Shown in pieces: positions 63,022 to 64,000 of a stretch of 64,000 nucleotides of DNA. Positions within the stretch are counted from its first letter, which is position 1. Each line of letters begins with the position of its first letter. The notes under the pieces are model-generated. The model worked only from the letters and a program-made list of their open reading frames with translations, ran no database searches and had not been told where the DNA came from. The position numbers were made by a program, and so were the translations under genes. Source of the stretch: Anaerolineales bacterium (GTDB taxonomy: Bacteria > Chloroflexota > Anaerolineae > Anaerolineales > UBA4823); NCBI GenBank assembly GCA_016929095.1, contig JAFGJM010000017.1, positions 56,432 through 120,431 on the forward strand. The letters are read 5' to 3'.

Positions 63022-63109
63022 TATAAAAATAACCAATAATTGCAATTATTTCTATGAATATCTATTAACTTAATAGTAATATTTTTATAAAAGGTAATTC
63101 ATTTTTTAT

Positions 63110-64000
63110 ATGGATAATTCAAAATTAAAAAAAATACTCGCAAGAGATAAAATTGCCCAAGTATATTTAGGTGAATGGGGAAGTGATGCATTCCAACAAA
63201 GAACGCGTGATCGGATAAATTGGTTTGTTGATCAAATTGACCACGGAACCGTTTTGGATATTGGTTGTAGCGAGGGAATATTACCAATCCTATTAGGACG
63301 TAAAGGAATCGATGTCATCGGTGTGGATATCAATCCTGAATCCATCGAATATGCAAATAATTTACTACTTAACGAAGAATCTACGGTTGCTAACCATGTG
63401 ACCTTTATTTGTGATGATTTCATTAATAGTGATTGGTCGGATAATACTTATGATACAGTTATTATCGGAGAAATCATCGAGCATTTTGAAAATCCGGAGA
63501 TTATCATTAATAAAGCTATAAAACAATTAAAACTGGGGGCATTATTATTAGTAACTACACCATATGGTTATTTTCCTGATCCCGACCATCGTTATTCTTT
63601 TTCCTTGATCTCATTTTTGGAATTTTTCCCAAAAGATTCCTTAATGCCATTGTCATTGACTGTTGTGGATGGTTATATCCGCTTTTCAGCTAAAAGGCTT
63701 CCTGCTGAGATGGAACATTGGGATGCGATAAAAGAAAAATTGTTACCGATTTCCGAAGAGGCAATACTAAATATTCAAAAAATATTCCATAATCAAATTA
63801 ATGATATGGTTAAAGTACGTCAGGAATTATATGCAACTATCAGACAGCTTAGGGAACAAATAAGTAACAACGCCAAAGAATTAAATTGTTTACGTAAAAG
63901 TATTAATTCATTTGAAAATGAGAAACAAAGATTAGAAAATGAGAAACAAAGATTAGAAAATGAGAAACAAAGATTAGAAAATGAGAAACAAAGATTAGAA
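63110..64000 (+). CDS. SAM-dependent methyltransferase with C-terminal coiled coil (partial at right edge)
   Basis: From ATG 63110 a 297-codon frame is open to the window end. The first 180 or so residues are a class I methyltransferase: VLDIGCSEGILPILLG (motif I), VIGVDINPESIEYANN and TVIIGEIIEHFENPEIII. After about residue 215 the chain becomes a long Gln/Lys/Glu-rich coiled coil, ending in four exact copies of the heptad ENEKQRL and the start of a fifth. A methyltransferase followed by a coiled coil, near a Wzm/Wzt-type exporter, recalls WbdD-type chain-terminating proteins, but the kinase domain of WbdD is not visible here. The remaining C-terminus lies beyond the window. Confidence 0.85.
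   Translation, partial: MDNSKLKKILARDKIAQVYLGEWGSDAFQQRTRDRINWFVDQIDHGTVLDIGCSEGILPILLGRKGIDVIGVDINPESIEYANNLLLNEESTVANHVTFICDDFINSDWSDNTYDTVIIGEIIEHFENPEIIINKAIKQLKLGALLLVTTPYGYFPDPDHRYSFSLISFLEFFPKDSLMPLSLTVVDGYIRFSAKRLPAEMEHWDAIKEKLLPISEEAILNIQKIFHNQINDMVKVRQELYATIRQLREQISNNAKELNCLRKSINSFENEKQRLENEKQRLENEKQRLENEKQRLE
63914..63997 (+). repeat. Exact 21-base tandem repeat encoding a coiled-coil heptad
   Basis: Four identical 21-base units (63914-63934, 63935-63955, 63956-63976, 63977-63997), each encoding ENEKQRL, are followed by the start of a fifth. The array continues past the window edge, so the total number is unknown. Exact repetition points to recent expansion by slippage or recombination. 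Confidence 0.95.

Noticed and set aside
63914..64000. Possible CRISPR array at the right edge
   Set aside because: The units are contiguous 21-base coding repeats without spacers and stay in frame as coiled-coil heptads.

Overview
The window reads as a chromosomal segment of a Chloroflexota bacterium, most likely class Anaerolineae. This is an inference from gene types and from the style of the secreted proteins (Thr/Pro-rich lipoproteins, a beta-helix protein ending in a YLP-type tail), not from a marker gene. Coding density is high and operons are tight, with many 4-nt ATGA stop/start overlaps.

Layout. 1-2144 (minus): the N-terminus of a PAS/GAF sensor protein and the sigma-54 factor RpoN. 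2520-7353 (plus): a UbiA-type prenyltransferase, two consecutive MoeA molybdenum-cofactor enzymes (the second fused to a substrate-binding domain) and a Bcp peroxiredoxin. 7385-12578 (plus): a TetR-controlled MacB-like export system made of a tandem-duplicated permease, an HlyD-type adaptor and an ATPase. 12624-14447 (minus): a Tat-exported L,D-transpeptidase and a response regulator. 14715-14792 (minus): tRNA-Pro(GGG). 14850-22929 (minus): a nearly complete histidine operon, hisG-D-C-B-H-A-F-I-E, ending in a HAD-family protein. 23227-33417 (plus): an M23 peptidase lipoprotein, then a TetR-regulated fatty-acid beta-oxidation cluster (MBL-fold hydrolase, two acyl-CoA dehydrogenases, a lipoprotein, a bifunctional FadN-like enzyme, thiolase, SCP2). 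33667-37018 (plus): a lipoprotein and a secreted beta-helix protein. 37130-39102 (minus): proS with a regulatory leader. 39474-47864 (minus): a sugar-type ABC importer with a class III aminotransferase, preceded by a giant SARP/AAA/TPR regulator. 48160-54779: a radical SAM activase-like protein, an SRAP protein, a methyltransferase, a phosphodiester glycosidase, a membrane protein and an amidohydrolase. 54967-64000: a visibly AT-rich glycan synthesis and export island (glycosyltransferases, Wzm/Wzt-type ABC exporter, a methyltransferase running into a coiled coil).

The most interesting signals are two short leader-peptide genes, neither of them called as an ORF. Upstream of hisG is a consensus promoter, a 17-codon peptide with four consecutive His codons and an intrinsic terminator. 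Upstream of proS is a promoter, a 23-codon peptide with five Pro codons and an intrinsic terminator. Both fit classical ribosome-stalling transcription attenuation. In both, the peptide start codon lies at or within a few bases of the predicted transcription start, which suggests attenuation through leaderless or near-leaderless translation. Other points of interest are a zinc-ribbon-like insertion in RpoN, a candidate missing histidinol-phosphate phosphatase, a multi-copy TetR operator array, an acyl-CoA dehydrogenase without its catalytic glutamate, several dispersed palindromic repeat families, and an exact 21-bp heptad repeat at the right edge.
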